From positions 17,429,415 through 17,493,414 of the forward strand of contig JAJEKV010000018.1 of assembly GCA_021234155.1 (NCBI GenBank): 64,000 nt of DNA. The letters run 5' to 3'. Shown piece by piece: positions 44,568 through 56,977 of this stretch. Position 1 is the first letter of the stretch. Each line of letters opens with the position of its first letter. A program made the translations under genes and the position numbers. Under the pieces are notes generated by a model, which was given only the letters and a program-made list of their open reading frames with translations, was not told where the DNA came from and made no database searches. Source of the DNA: Isoetes taiwanensis. Taxonomy: Eukaryota > Streptophyta > Lycopodiopsida > Isoetales > Isoetaceae.

Positions 44568-47500
44568 GCCGCCAGCAGAGTTGAATGCCGCGGGGCATTA
44601 AGAAGAGTATTCCAGCCTATGGTGGTCGTAATCCATATTTCTGCTTGAGTACATCTTCGCCATAAACCAAAGCCTCATCAACAAAGTGCATGCACTAGCC
44701 AATGCCTTAAAGTCAAACCATTTAACTCATTCTTTATCTGGACTCTGTGTAAAGTGAGAGTTCTTGTTTTTCCGTTATCATCAAGCAGGAGTATCGATAA
44801 TGATCATCGCATCAGAGGAAAGCGTTCACCAACGGCATTCTGCCGTACACAGATGGATCACCGCGAACTCAACAGCAGCACCCTTAAAAGCAAAGACAAA
44901 ACCTCGCTGAAGGGAACAGATGGATCCTGGGAGGGCGTCCAAAAAAGAATAGATATGGCACCGACCGGTGAGCGCTAGGGTTGGTTGTGGAGGTCGGACT
45001 GCGATTCGGTGGTCCATAACGGGCATGAAAGGTAGTTCCGTGGAGCACCTAGAGGAAACATTGACCGAAAGGATTGACCAATTCAATCATTCCAAAGACT
45101 TGGTCTTGTGTACCCGCCATAAGACAACAGGATAGTTCCCCAAAACCGCACGGTGAATCGCCGCGAAAATCGGAGTTTGATTAAATATGATGAAGACGGT
45201 CGCTTCACAAACACGCCGCCAGACTCGCGGTCAAGATCATTTAGCTGTTTCGAGCGAGCTGATCATCATCCGTAAGCTACAATGAGAAAGAATGCTGCCA
45301 GCCTTCGCCATTCTGCTTCCAATGGTTGGGTTGGCCATTATCCATTGATGAGGGACGCTCAGAAGCTTGGAAAGATGTGAAACTTTAGTTGAGGTTGAGC
45401 ATGACCATTGAATGGCCAAGGCCTCAATTCTCCATGTGCTTGAGCACTTTGGTCCAGAGGGTTTGCTTTAGTGCTGCCAAAAGTGATGTCGCCTTCAAAA
45501 TTGTGAGTAGGAGATGAAGGTAACCATGACAGACGTGGAGCATATAGGAACATAGCTGGTGGAATAGCCATAATGAACCAGCTTGGTATTAACGTAAAAA
45601 CTTATGGGCCTGGAAAGGAGCTTCCCTCGGGGAAGATCATGGGAGCCCTCCCTCATTAGGCTGGGCTTGAGACTCATGAGTTGGTAGAGAGGAAGAGCAT
45701 GAGGAAAAGATGGAGAAGTCGAATTCATATGTGGGAGGCCAAAGGAAACTTGGAGGGTAAAGCCCATCCCTAAGCAGGGGAGAGGTGAAGAACAGGATCA
45801 GAGGGGTGGTCTGGTATATGAATATAAAAATGGAAACCGGAAATAGTGAGGTAATGGAATAAAAGGGAGTGATGGTGGATCGGAAGGAAGGTGGAACAAT
45901 GGAAGGAATAAAGAAAGGAGCCTGGAAATGGAATGGAGGAATGGAAGGAAACAATGGATGAAAGAAATGGAAGGAAGGAAAGAGAAGGATAGGAATGGAA
46001 TGGAGGTCAATGAGAATAAGGAGTTTTGGCGTAGAGAGAAATGATGGAGACAAGAACCAAAAACTCGTCTAAAACCTAAATGCTAGCTCTTACCATATAT
46101 AGTAGTACAACTACCGCCCAACATAGACACTTCGCTGATCTTGGCCACTCGAAGGGGAGGCCCGATGGCAGGAATGTCGGAGGTGCCTCTTGAAATGCTC
46201 GAAATCACGCCGGACGCGGACTGCCACTTGTCTCGTTTCTCAGCTTTCATGCGTTCGTGGCCTTAAGTGCGCGGGTCTACGCTTGGCTCCTTCGTTGGCT
46301 TTTGATTCACGGCCTGGACCCTCATCATGCTCCCTGTTCCTAATTCGGTCCCAAGTGCATGAATATTCCGCACTGTGACGGCTGTGACCAACATCCATAC
46401 CATTTAAGGCTTAAAAGTTTTGATTTCCCAAAATAACCTTGTATTCTATGGTGTCGATATTCTTGAGTATGTCGAAATGAGTCCGCACTTCTAGAGCTCC
46501 TTCTTGCTGGCTCTTTTCACACCCAATATAATCAATCTACATTCTAAAATAGGGTTTTAAAAGCTCTTCGCGCCAAAGATAGGCTGGAGATTTTGACGAA
46601 CTTTAGGCCTGATGAAAAGCTCATCCATATTGTGAGGATCAACTTGTCCGCTTGGAAGAATACCGGTATTGGCTTCTTGTATGGTCCTCGCTTTAAAAGC
46701 ACTTGGTAAATCGGGATTTGGTATCCCACATTCGCAAGACAAAAAGGAAAATTCCACCAAGACATACCCACACACAATGTCAATCAGCTTGTCTAATCTT
46801 AAGGTTCAAGCTCGAGAAAGGTTGTTGACTCCCCTCATGTCCTGAGACAACCAATCACCTAGTTCTTGTGATCTCTTTTAATCTATTTGAATATATGAAT
46901 GGGCTAGCTTTAGGTATTACCTCCCAATTCCCTGTACCCCTTCTTCCCTCGTCTCAGCAAAGCTTTCTATTCCTCATTGACTGATCCAATTATGGTTGCA
47001 AGTTCTTGCATCCGCGGCTCGTGGTATCCTCGCCTACGCAAAGTTTTTGCCCTGGGACTCTATGCCCCATCACTTTAATGATCCAATAGCCTACCGTGGA
47101 AAAAGGTCTGCTTTTAGATCCACCGGACTACCCTTTTTCATTTAGATATTGTCCTTTTATCGCCCAATCATTTCGGAGTTGCATTTTCCTTGTCATCCCA
47201 TTAAAAGTATTCCATTCTTCGCATAACCTATACTATTCCGCCTCCCCCGCTCCCGAATGTGTAGGTTCAATTGGCGTCACATGACATCTTATGCACTAAG
47301 GAAAAGAGAGAGATTCATTCGACAAAAACAAAGACTTGGTCAATATCGTGACAGATAATTTCGATAATTATAAAAGGATTTTAAAAGGGAAATCAATTAT
47401 GGCTAATGATATGGTCAATGATACCTCTGCTTGCACAAGACCCTAAATAATATATTATGACAGCTTTGGTTTCCTCTCAAAGATCAAAAAGAATCCAAAT

Positions 47501-47963
47501 AAAAGTCAACAAGGGAATTGTTATCCACTCAGAAATGAATCAAATGCAAAGAATTCTTCAAAGTCTACCTCAAGTTCATAAGGTGGTTATCACATTAATA
47601 ATAAGGTAGATCTCAGCTTTTTGTATATTCATCACCCTCATATACTCCATTTGCATCACCACCTACCATATTCACATCATTCTTACCCTTTTCACACATT
47701 TTCTTGTTTTATGAGATTCCAACATTTACACACTCTCACCATCTCATACACTCCATTTCATCACCAATTCTATACATTTCTCACACTTCATTCTCACCTT
47801 TATTCACCCACCTCATATCCTCACACCACCATAATCACTCCTATCCCATCAACACTTGCACTTCACACCCTCTTCCACCAAAATTCTCACCTAGACACTT
47901 TGGGTACAAAGTTGAAGACCCCTTTATGGCTGAGGGGACTAGCCATTTTCTTGTTTTTGAAGA

Positions 47964-49886
47964 TGTTGCCCTAAAGGCAAACACATACTAATTGATTGGT
48001 TCATTTGTTAAGGTTAGGAAGGCTAAGTCAAAGGAGAACTTGTAGTCAACATTGGTATGAAGGTCAAAGGATATTTATCTTCACAACTCCCATAAGGAAT
48101 ACTTCATTTGAGGTCAAAGCTAGTCAAAAAGATGATGGGTTAAAGAAGATTGGAAGATGCTTTTGAAGGTTGAAGCCAGTTCGAGACCCGCCAGACCGAC
48201 TGAATCTAAAGTCAAAAACCACAGACTAAATGTAAAGTGGTTAAAGCAGGCCCAACAAAGCAATGTAGTGGGTGTGTGGTCACATGTCCGGGCTTGGATG
48301 TCACTTAGTATGGACGTTAAAATACTATCTATCTTGCTCACCTTTTGCAAATCATATTTTGTTTTGCCTAAGTCCTTTCTAATACATTTATTTCCATGGG
48401 ATGTCCTCCCACCTATTTCATATCTCTTTGCTTTATTTTCATTCCCATATCACACCTTGCAAATGCCCTTAGCCTAACTCTTATTTGCAATCTTATACAC
48501 CTCCTGCTTTTTACCATTGTGCCCCGTACCCATGCACCCAATATCCCCCACATGGAATATTCCATTTATGGTATCTACCCAGAATATTCCCCAAAGATTA
48601 GGGTTACCATAGACCCAAATGATTGAAAAGCCCCATAATATTTTGGGTACCTTGAACCATGGCCTAGTTTCTCAAAAATCGCTAACACAAGATATTCTCA
48701 TTTATACCCTAAAAAAATACGCCAATCAGATCGCTGAAATTTCCTCGGAAAATACCCTCAAGAACCCTAAATCTGAAACCTACTCGAATCACGTACTGAA
48801 TGAATCATTAGGCTCGAAAACTATCTATTTCGATATTCCCGCCTTTACATCCCATCAAGCCTAAACTTAAGTTTCTTCTAAGATGTCGTAAACTGCAAAC
48901 CTAAATTATATATATATGGAAAACAATGGCTGTAAGATTCTTGAAGGCCTGGACGCATCAAACTCAATATTGGATACATGCCGAAGCATGATCCAAGACG
49001 CTTATGAAGTATCCGAAATTTTCCACAGCCGGATGAAAAAAAAAATTGGACCCGATATTCCCAAGTACGAAATTACTTTATGACCTCCCTAGATATTTTG
49101 ATGATTGATTTATGATCCCGAGACCTTTATTCATCTTGTATTACTTCATATCAATGAAAAATTGCCCGGCCAAGTATTTAAAAAGTTGACCTCATTAAGA
49201 TCTTCTAGTATTTTTCTCCTTCACAAACATTTTTACGCAAGAAATTTCATCATTTTTTTCTTGCATATGACCACCGCCTTCTTTTCCTCCACATTTGTGC
49301 TTGTGTGCACAAAAAGTTTGACAAAAAACTATTTAAAACTCTCGAGTCATTTTTACATTCCCTACGGACATAATTTTAGGATCAACTATTCACAAAACAA
49401 AGGCTAAAAAAAGTTAGCGATCCAAATTATGATTTGATCAAGATGCCTCTCATTCTTTGGGACCTATACTTTTCATCTCGCTTTGGAATCTCTTTCAAAA
49501 ATCCATTTGCAACTCCAAGTTACAAAATTCCGATATATGCCTCGTAATTTTGATCGACATTGACAAAAATTGACCCAACTTTGAGATCGTAATATCTTGC
49601 GCCTAGAACCCACTTGGTCAAGATCTTCCCCCTGCTTGTCTATGTAACTTTTCCTCAGACAGTTACAATGATCCGACTTTGGAAAACAATCCACCTATTC
49701 AATTTGAGTAAGGGATCCATATTCTTGAATTGGGAAAGGTATGAATGCTTGATATTTGAACTTTTTCTTTGAGAAATTCTTGTGTAGACCGATCATCTTA
49801 AGTGATCCGAGGTTTCAAACCCCAACTTGAGTACAAATTCAAGTTGGTTTTTGTGTTTGACCTCTAGCCAAAGTTGAGGGTCAACA
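47964..49886 (+). repeat. 3' LTR as read in copy B
   Basis: TGTTGCCC to GGGTCAACA, 1923 bases; same SINE insertion (48178-48333) as in copy A. It is followed by ATTGCCCTTTGAGAAAGGGC where copy A reads ATTTTACCTCGAAAGGGC, illustrating the error level between the two readings. Confidence 0.88.
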
Positions 49887-51589
49887 ATTGCCCTTTGAGA
49901 AAGGGCGCACATTACCCACCTACTATTGTCACAAAATTTGCCACTAAACAAGTAGATGACTTCATCGACTAGTTACATCAAGAATTTCTAAAAGATAAGA
50001 TCGATATATCTCCCGAAAGGGGTAACTATCTCGATATATAACCATAGTGGTATCAGATCTAGACTTCAAGCAAAGATGCTTTGACTAAGGAGAAATTACA
50101 AGTCAGCCAAGACGGGCTGCCTGTGAATAGGGAGTTCCTTATCGTCACCCGATTCTTTAGAGCAGCCTACATCAACCCTCGACATCACCATCTCAAGATC
50201 ATGACGACCTCTCCTTAGAGATTGGAGGTCAAACACCAACAAGAAGAGGGATCAAATACCAACATTATTAACTTATTAGCTCAAGATTATAGTTCTTTGC
50301 ATTATGGATGCGAATAGACTTTTCTTCAAAAGACAAAGTTGCATGCTTAGAATTGATAAAGACCAACATTGCCATCACCTTATAACCGCAACATGGGACC
50401 GCCAAGATGGAGAATCAATCGACAGGTGGTCAACGAATAGTATAGATTCAGAGCTAGAAGGATCATCCCTTCGCATCTTCTAACCCTAAGACATTATGAG
50501 TCAATATGGAAAGATTCCTTTAGAGGGGGAGAATATTACCTTCAAGCTTTTGGCGACACCAAGACCTCATAATGCTCACTAACATGGGTACCTTTAATGA
50601 AGGAAGTCAACATCAACATTAAGGGCTAGTGTAATCCTAATATGTTCGATAAAAACGCACATGAATGATTACACAACAACCCAAGGAGATCATAGTTTTC
50701 AACAAAATTAGGGAACGCCGCCTTGCAACCCGACGACTAACGAAAAGTACACCAGCTTTAGCAAGTTAGAGGACCCACGAGATAGTCAATATCTTATATT
50801 TATAGACAATAAATATCCATGATGGATTGGGACGAAATTTTGAGTATACTTTTGTCTTTTTCTTTTGAAAGGATGGACCCAAGAATTGAGCAAGGCTCAA
50901 GGATTGGGAAGAAAAATGTATGGAGTAACTAGAATTATATACAATTGTTGATGATAATTAAATATATTGGAATTTCTTCATGAGATCGCCCCATTAGCAG
51001 GATTAACATAGGATAACCATCTACCTCATGTATACCTACGAAGCACTCCATAAGGAATGATCTCCACCCAATGAAGAAAAAGATTATCTAAAAACCACCA
51101 ACTCTTAGATGGCATCAACTCAAAGGCAGGAATATTCAAGAGGGTGGGCTTAAAACGGGAGGGGGGTCCTAGAGAATAGATTCGATCTAAAAACAAGAAT
51201 TATTATTTAATTACACAATCTTTGTGTCCAAAGGAAATATGTTGGCAAAAGCTGCAGCCATAGGGATTTATGTAATAATCTATAGCCTATAGCCTTGCAC
51301 ACCCTAGATGGCGAGGACATCTTAAGAACAAGACCTTTAATTCTAAATCTAGGCCATTAATTATGGCAAGGTTGAGTAATTAGCAACACCAAAAGGAACC
51401 AGAGAGTCAAGTTCGACATCAATCTTGGGTAAGTTACGACATCGTGAAATATGACCATAAAGACATGGAATATTTTATCCTGCTAAGACGATAAGTGATT
51501 GTCAGTAAAAGATGTCTATCCTAGTCCCAAAATGGCAAGCACCCACAAATTACCGACAACAAGAGTAAGAAGGAAGATGCTACTCTAAC

Positions 51590-53640
51590 AATTGCCTTGG
51601 CCTATCGCTACTTTGTAGAATGTGAAATCACTCTTTGCATTATATGCGTAGTCATTCAGCAAAGTTTTATAGAAAGAGCACTCCACCCAAAGGCGAGTCA
51701 AGAAGCAAATGTAGGAGTTGCTCACTTGGGAATTCATTCTACGATGGAAGCTCTAAGATGTATATCAACCGCTTCTGCTAAATTTCAACAAGCTGCGATG
51801 TAATAGACCAGTTCTGTAAATCGCTTAAGATTTGACTATTATCAAATAGGATCAAGGAGGAAGATATCTACAAGACCGGGCTTCACAATGCGGTAGTTCA
51901 AATGCCCCCTGGTCCATCGAATGCTCCGCGACTTTTATGTTTGGCGGGAATGACATCGCCAAAGATTTCTCGTATCAGTTCGGCATCATTTTTTTCTTCG
52001 AAAACATCATGATCTACAAATAAATCAATGAAGGAGCATGTATTGCATTTTGAGGAGAGTCTTGAGAAGAAGACGACGCTTACTTATTGGCAAGCTTTTG
52101 AAGTGTCATTTTGCAACATCAAAGGTGGAATACTTAGGCCAGTATGGTATAGGTTGAAGAAATCATGCACCGACCCATCCAAGATTGAAGCAATAATCGA
52201 CCGACCAACACCAAAAATAAGTGGCGTATGAAAGCATCTTAGTCCTTGTAGGGTACCAGAAAGTTTGTAAAGGACTTTGCTGACAACACCTCTTCTTGAC
52301 TTTAAGCATTAGAAAGTCAAAGACAAAGTCAGACTCGATAAGCTCAAGGAAGCCTTGATAACAGCACCAGTGCTGAACTTTGCCAGACCCAGAGAAGGAC
52401 AAGTTGGTAGCAACCGATGAAAGTATGGTAGCAATGGGAATGCATGGTAGTTCGACCCAAGAAGATGAACGACATCTAACAACGCTACCCGATGCATGAC
52501 CAAGAGCTACTAGCACTTGTAAGGGTTCTTCGTATTTGGAGGCATTATTTGCTTGGTAGAAAGTTCCAGTTAGACACTGACCACCAAAGCCTCCAATACA
52601 TTTTCATGCAACCACCTCAACTGGAGGTAGAGATATTGGATGGAATTTCTCAAGAATATGATCAAGATAGTCTATAGGCCAGGTAAACTAAAATGTAATC
52701 ACTGCATGCTTTTGCGATGGCCACCATTTGAGACTCGAAAGTGCATTGCAACGCTATCTCTACTTTGATGTTTAATTCGCAAGAAGATAGAAGAAGCCAT
52801 CTCCTCTAGCATGGAGTTCAAGCACATATAGGCTGGTCTTTGCAAGAGCGAAGGATATGGAAAGAGAGACCTTCAAACATTTAAAAAAGGTAATCTCTTA
52901 TACCACAAGAACAAACTATGCGCACTGAAGCATCGAGTAAGGAACTAATCTTACATAACCCATTGCCGCCATGCAAGATTTATAAAGACTTACTTCAAGA
53001 TTAGAAGTAGCTACCGGCCGAGCATGAAGAAGCGAGATAGCCAAGTATATCTAGGAATGCCAACGTATCACAGACAAAGCGTAACTCAATCCCGGAGTTT
53101 TGGAACCTTTGGCGTACCAAACTCCAAGTGGGAAGTTGTCGATGGAAAGGACAACAAAGGGATTTGATGCCTTGATGGTTGTTGTAGATAAGTTATCTAA
53201 AAGGGCACATTCTTGCCATGCCGCACCACGACACAACTTGGTATGGAATGCACAGTATGCATCGTCTCCTGTAGAGAGATCCGGTTCATCAAGGTTTTTG
53301 CAAGACTTCTTCAACATGATCCGCACCAGCTATGGACGAAGTTATGCTTGTCATCCATGTGTATAGATGGGCAATAGAGTGTGCAAACGTGAATCTTGGT
53401 GGACACATGTTGAGAAATTATGTTTGGAAGAAGCAATTTAAATGGGATGATTACATCCACCCAGTCGAGTTGCGTACAATAATACGAAGCAAGAGTCATC
53501 GAATATGTCTCCCTTCATGATCAACTATGGTTGTCAATGCTTGACCCTAGATATGTGGCACAATCTAGTGTCCAAGATGGAAGGGGTTCCAACCACTTCG
53601 GGCAAGATAGGCAAAGCAGCCTTTGTATGAGTTGAGAATA
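51590..53640 (+). pseudogene. Second Ty3 element pol as read in copy B
   Basis: RT end (KISGV region at about 52230), the best-preserved RNase H (52492-52677: HDQELLALVRVLRIWRHYLL, then FQLDTDHQSLQYIF) and integrase (GFDALMVVVDKLSKRAH at 53162, LQDFFNMIRTSYG at 53297, MLRNYVWKKQFKWDDYIHPV at 53409, FMINYGCQCLTP at 53516). Where copy A is broken, B is often open and vice versa, which supports one underlying sequence read twice with errors. Confidence 0.85.
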
Positions 53641-55004
53641 TCTTCTAAGAGCAAGGGCACATCAAGAGTGGCAAAGGCATTCAAGTTCCACATTGATTTG
53701 AACTTTGGGTACAACATACTCTTTTCCCTTAACAACTTAATAATATTTTTCACATTAGTCCCTTCATCTACAAAGTAAATTAAGATCATTTAAATATGTA
53801 TCTAGATATTGAAACTTACACCAAATAAGAAAGAAGAAAAATGCTTGTATTAAAATAAGTACTCATGTGCACTTTGAGTAACAAAAATACTGGCATATAT
53901 TTACAACTAAAAACTATATACATCAGTTAAAGTTTGTACCAAGAATAGGCCATTTGAGAGGCCAATATCGGGTTGGCAATTTCTCCATTCCCCTCGCCCA
54001 TGTAATTGATCGAACTTAGAAAGCGAGCAGCCAAGCAAGTTATTGCCATAATTAGCCCGCAAAACTGCTCAACTCGCCCAAGATTCCATCCGCTTCATTA
54101 CTCATTGTGTGCTCTTTCACTTAACTTGTAGCATCCGGCAAAGAACTTTTAGATTAGTAAGCCGTGGAACGAAGTTCCATGACAAGAAATTTGTCACAAG
54201 GTATAACTAGTGTCCAAGAGAAAGGACACGTGAAGCTTCCTATAGATTCAAAATAGCCTTTTATCTTTGTCATCGATTAGGGACGTATTGCCATAGTACC
54301 CGTGATACTCTTTCCATACCATAGCTAATGGCTTCACAAACAATCTTTTGACTGGTTTAGTAGGGTGTTTATGTGAAGAGACCCAAGAATGCTCCCCGAT
54401 CCCAAAACAAACTTAGGTTTTATGGCAAGAACATTGCGTGATATGGTCCACAACTAGTCGCGGATTCTTAGATGTGAGTGATGACCAAATGGCAATATCA
54501 ACGCCTTCTCTAAACAAATGCCAACAAAGATGCTAACCCCTCGCTAGCAATAAAACGCTATGTTTCCAAATCAATTTCATCTCATCTTTTAATCTTCTAG
54601 TATTTTGAGTTAACAGCCTTCTCTCTTGTGCATGCTCTTGTCCCAATCGAATTTAAGTCAAACACAATGAGCTTTCACCTCAATTCGAGTTTCACCACAA
54701 AAAAAACACTTGAGAGTCAATTCACGCTTATATAAGTCACATGATTATACAAAGGAAAGAAATATAATTACTCAAAAAAATATAATTACGTAATTGATGG
54801 GCATGGCATAAGTGATCTAAGAAAGTCATATTTCCATTAATTGTTGAAGACAAAGAAACATGAGCATGCCTCATAATAAACTATAATTCACATGGTTAAG
54901 AGACTATCTACTCATGATAGGAACAACACTTTGTATATTCATCTTGCCTTTGACAATTAAAGCCTCTATTAGACGATTCCTCCGCGGATTTGCCATAGGC
55001 ATCG

Positions 55005-55248
55005 CGGAACCAGTGGATGTTATCTGCATGGTTCATAAGTATTACAGATCAGAACCGGAGCTTATCGTGGTAGCAAGCACGACATCGATGAATGCATGCA
55101 TGCAAGCCACAAAGTACAAGCAAGAAATGTTGTTACTGGTTTCGCGCGCTTTGGGATGATGGACAAGGGCATCAAAGTTCTTCCCCCATGGTTTAAGCCG
55201 CTGGTCCCCAACATCATGTTATTAATCACAAGCTTATGAAAACCCGCA
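55005..55248 (+). other. Unassigned coding-like stretch
   Basis: A plus-strand frame reads NVVTGFARFGMMDKGIKVLP and PWFKPLVPNIM (about 55127-55218); another frame (54914-55159) overlaps its start. Coding-like, but not recognised. It is the first unique sequence after the false duplication. Confidence 0.25.
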
Positions 55249-55340
55249 AAATTGCAATGTGAGAATAAGGAAAGCATAAATTGCAATGTGAGAATAAGGA
55301 AAGCATAAAAATTGCTACATGAGAATAAGCAAATCATAAA
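55249..55340. repeat. Three tandem units of about 30 bp
   Basis: AATTGCAATGTGAGAATAAG followed by GAAAGCATAA in two near-identical units, then a third with AATTGCTACATGAGAATAAG and CAAATCATAA. Confidence 0.93.
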
Positions 55341-56020
55341 AAACAAAATTGAAACTGATACTTACTTTTGGAGAAGTTTAGCGCTCGACATCTCAGAGAA
55401 CTCTTGTTCTTAAGGACACTCAAAATTGATGAAGCTCTCTCGTCGAACATAAAGAACTTGTATTTCCAATCGATGAAAGAAAGCTACAAAAGTACCGCAC
55501 ATAAATCCGTAATACATGAGTGAGTGTAAGAATGAAATAACGTAAAATGCTTTAATGTAGCTTACCTCCCATACACATCTACCATCTTTTGAGGTCATGT
55601 CACTAGTAGAACTCATCGACATCATTTTGGAACACAACAGATGTGCTTAGGAGCACAATCCCCTCGAAGAATTGAATGGGACCAACCTTTTGAGTTGCTC
55701 CACTAAACCGTATAAGGAAATGGCAGCATCAAAGATCACAAGCAATCTTTCAAAAAGTAACCAATTATATATCTATTAACAATATAATCACCTTTGTTTT
55801 GTCATCACCATCTTTTCGTGGTCGAGACCGCCACCGCCCGCATCTTTCGTGATAATTGCTTGACCTTGCTTGCTATCACATCAACCTCTCTACGATGTCC
55901 TCTTCTTCTTCTTCTTGGTTCTGGTTCTATTTCAATTTCTTTTCGACTCGGATCTTGTCCAATGTATAAAATAAATGTGATTAATTATCATAAAACCGGA
56001 GACGATGAACAAAATTAGCT
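55341..56020 (-). pseudogene. Minus-strand spliced-gene-like fragment, family unknown
   Basis: On the minus strand a frame ending TSKDGRCVWE (about 55567) is followed by a strong donor (GGGAG/GTAAGC). About 90 bases further TTTTGTAG (acceptor-like) leads into an open 41-codon stretch in phase (LSFIDWKYKFFMFDERASSI, then LSVLKNKSSLRCRALNFSK), which ends at another consensus donor (AAAA/GTAAGTATC). Upstream, coding-like pieces in shifted frames (LFERLLVIFDAAISLYGLVE at about 55690-55760; YIGQDPSRKEIEIEPEPR at about 55900-55960) suggest further exons. I do not recognise the protein. It may be a decayed host gene. Confidence 0.4.
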
Positions 56021-56059
56021 AATCCCGCATACCTCGCCTCGAAATTTTCTTAAGCAAGA

Positions 56060-56720
56060 TGGCTCGTAGCAATGCTTCCTCTCACACCACAGCTATATAA
56101 TAGTAGAGGAGTTTACAAAGTCTCTAAGATCTATCAGGCCCTTCTCCATGGTAAGGGAGATAAACATCCGCAAATTAGGGGATCCCCCCCTTTTTCAGAA
56201 AAAGTTCAAACTAGTTGGAAGTCTTACTCTTCTCCAAAGGTCAAAGTCTTCTTTTGGCTCGTCTTACACAATGCCTTGCTTGGTAAATTTGGGATGATCA
56301 AAAGGAATTTCCAAGGCATTGACTCCTCTACTTGCTCTTTGTGCCGCCACCATGATGAGACTATCTCTTCCATATCTTCACCCTTTATTCAACAATTTTA
56401 TATTTGGTTGTTTGGAATTGATTAAAAAGGGAATATTCTTGATACTGCATCTCTCTCCTCCTTGGCCTAGTTTCTTGGTGATCCCTATCCCACACTTCTC
56501 ACTAATGTGATTCAAATTGCCCTTTGGACTATCCGAAGCACAGGACAATATGAATCTTGCTGGCAAAAAGTGTGATATTACTTGGATGAAATTAAATTTT
56601 CAATTTGAACTTATCAGATGTGCTCTTGCTCACCGTCTTCACTTCAAAGAGGGCTTCACTGGGAAAAATTCAATTCTTCTTTCTTTATTTGTAATGATCC
56701 TCTATTTAACAAAACTTCTT
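56060..56720 (+). pseudogene. LINE fragment: zf-RVT zinc-binding region
   Basis: The 56072-56425 frame contains SRGVYKVSKIYQALL, SWKSYSSPKVKVFFWLVLHN, ALLGKFGMIKRNFQGIDS and STCSLCRHHDETISS. This is the W(K/R)..PPKVK.F.WL........L..R......CP.C....E...H pattern of the reverse transcriptase zinc-binding domain found after RT in plant L1 elements. After a frame break it continues (QIALWTI, then a LDEIKFSI-like piece). No RT or poly(A) tail is nearby, so it is an internal fragment, of a different lineage from the GC-rich LINE further on. Confidence 0.82.
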
Positions 56721-56977
56721 TTTTGGATTGCAGCATTCTTGAACAGTGTTGTACACTTTAGAGGTGTCCCTTTGCCTGATACTAGCCCGGTTGATCGTTC
56801 CGGTACCTCCCAGCAAGCAGCCAGAGAGAGGGTTACAATGCCTTCATACTGCACAAGTACATTACTTCCACCAACCGTTATCTCACAGTCCGCCAAGTCA
56901 GCTGCCTCAGATCCATGTATTATTTCCATAAGGGTCGGTGTGAAGCCTGTGCTGGAGTAATTCTGGATTTCATACAT
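56702..56977 (-). CDS. Unrecognised 91-aa ORF
   Basis: The minus-strand frame looks coding-like (GFTPTLMEIIHGSEAADLAD, then CEITVGGSNVLVQYEGIVTL and SLAACWEVPERS), more so than the overlapping plus-strand frames. Not recognised. It might be an exon of a host gene adjoining the LINE fragment. Confidence 0.3.
   Translation of the reverse strand: MYEIQNYSSTGFTPTLMEIIHGSEAADLADCEITVGGSNVLVQYEGIVTLSLAACWEVPERSTGLVSGKGTPLKCTTLFKNAAIQKRSFVK

Larger units (their letters stand above)
44568..55004. repeat. Copy B of the false duplication
   Basis: Second reading of the same locus, 10437 bases. It is colinear with copy A from the 3' region of the Tat-like element through its 3' LTR and the second Ty3 pol. 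Beyond 55004 the sequence continues into material not present before the gap, as expected if B is the left end of the next contig. Confidence 0.93.

Noticed and set aside
45637-46053. 138-aa Ser/Phe/Pro-rich minus-strand ORF
   Set aside because: Purine-rich plus strand (GGAATGGAAGG words) in low-accuracy sequence; not open in copy A.
33742-55004. Genuine 10-kb segmental tandem duplication
   Set aside because: The copies meet exactly at an N gap, and differences look like sequencing error rather than divergence.
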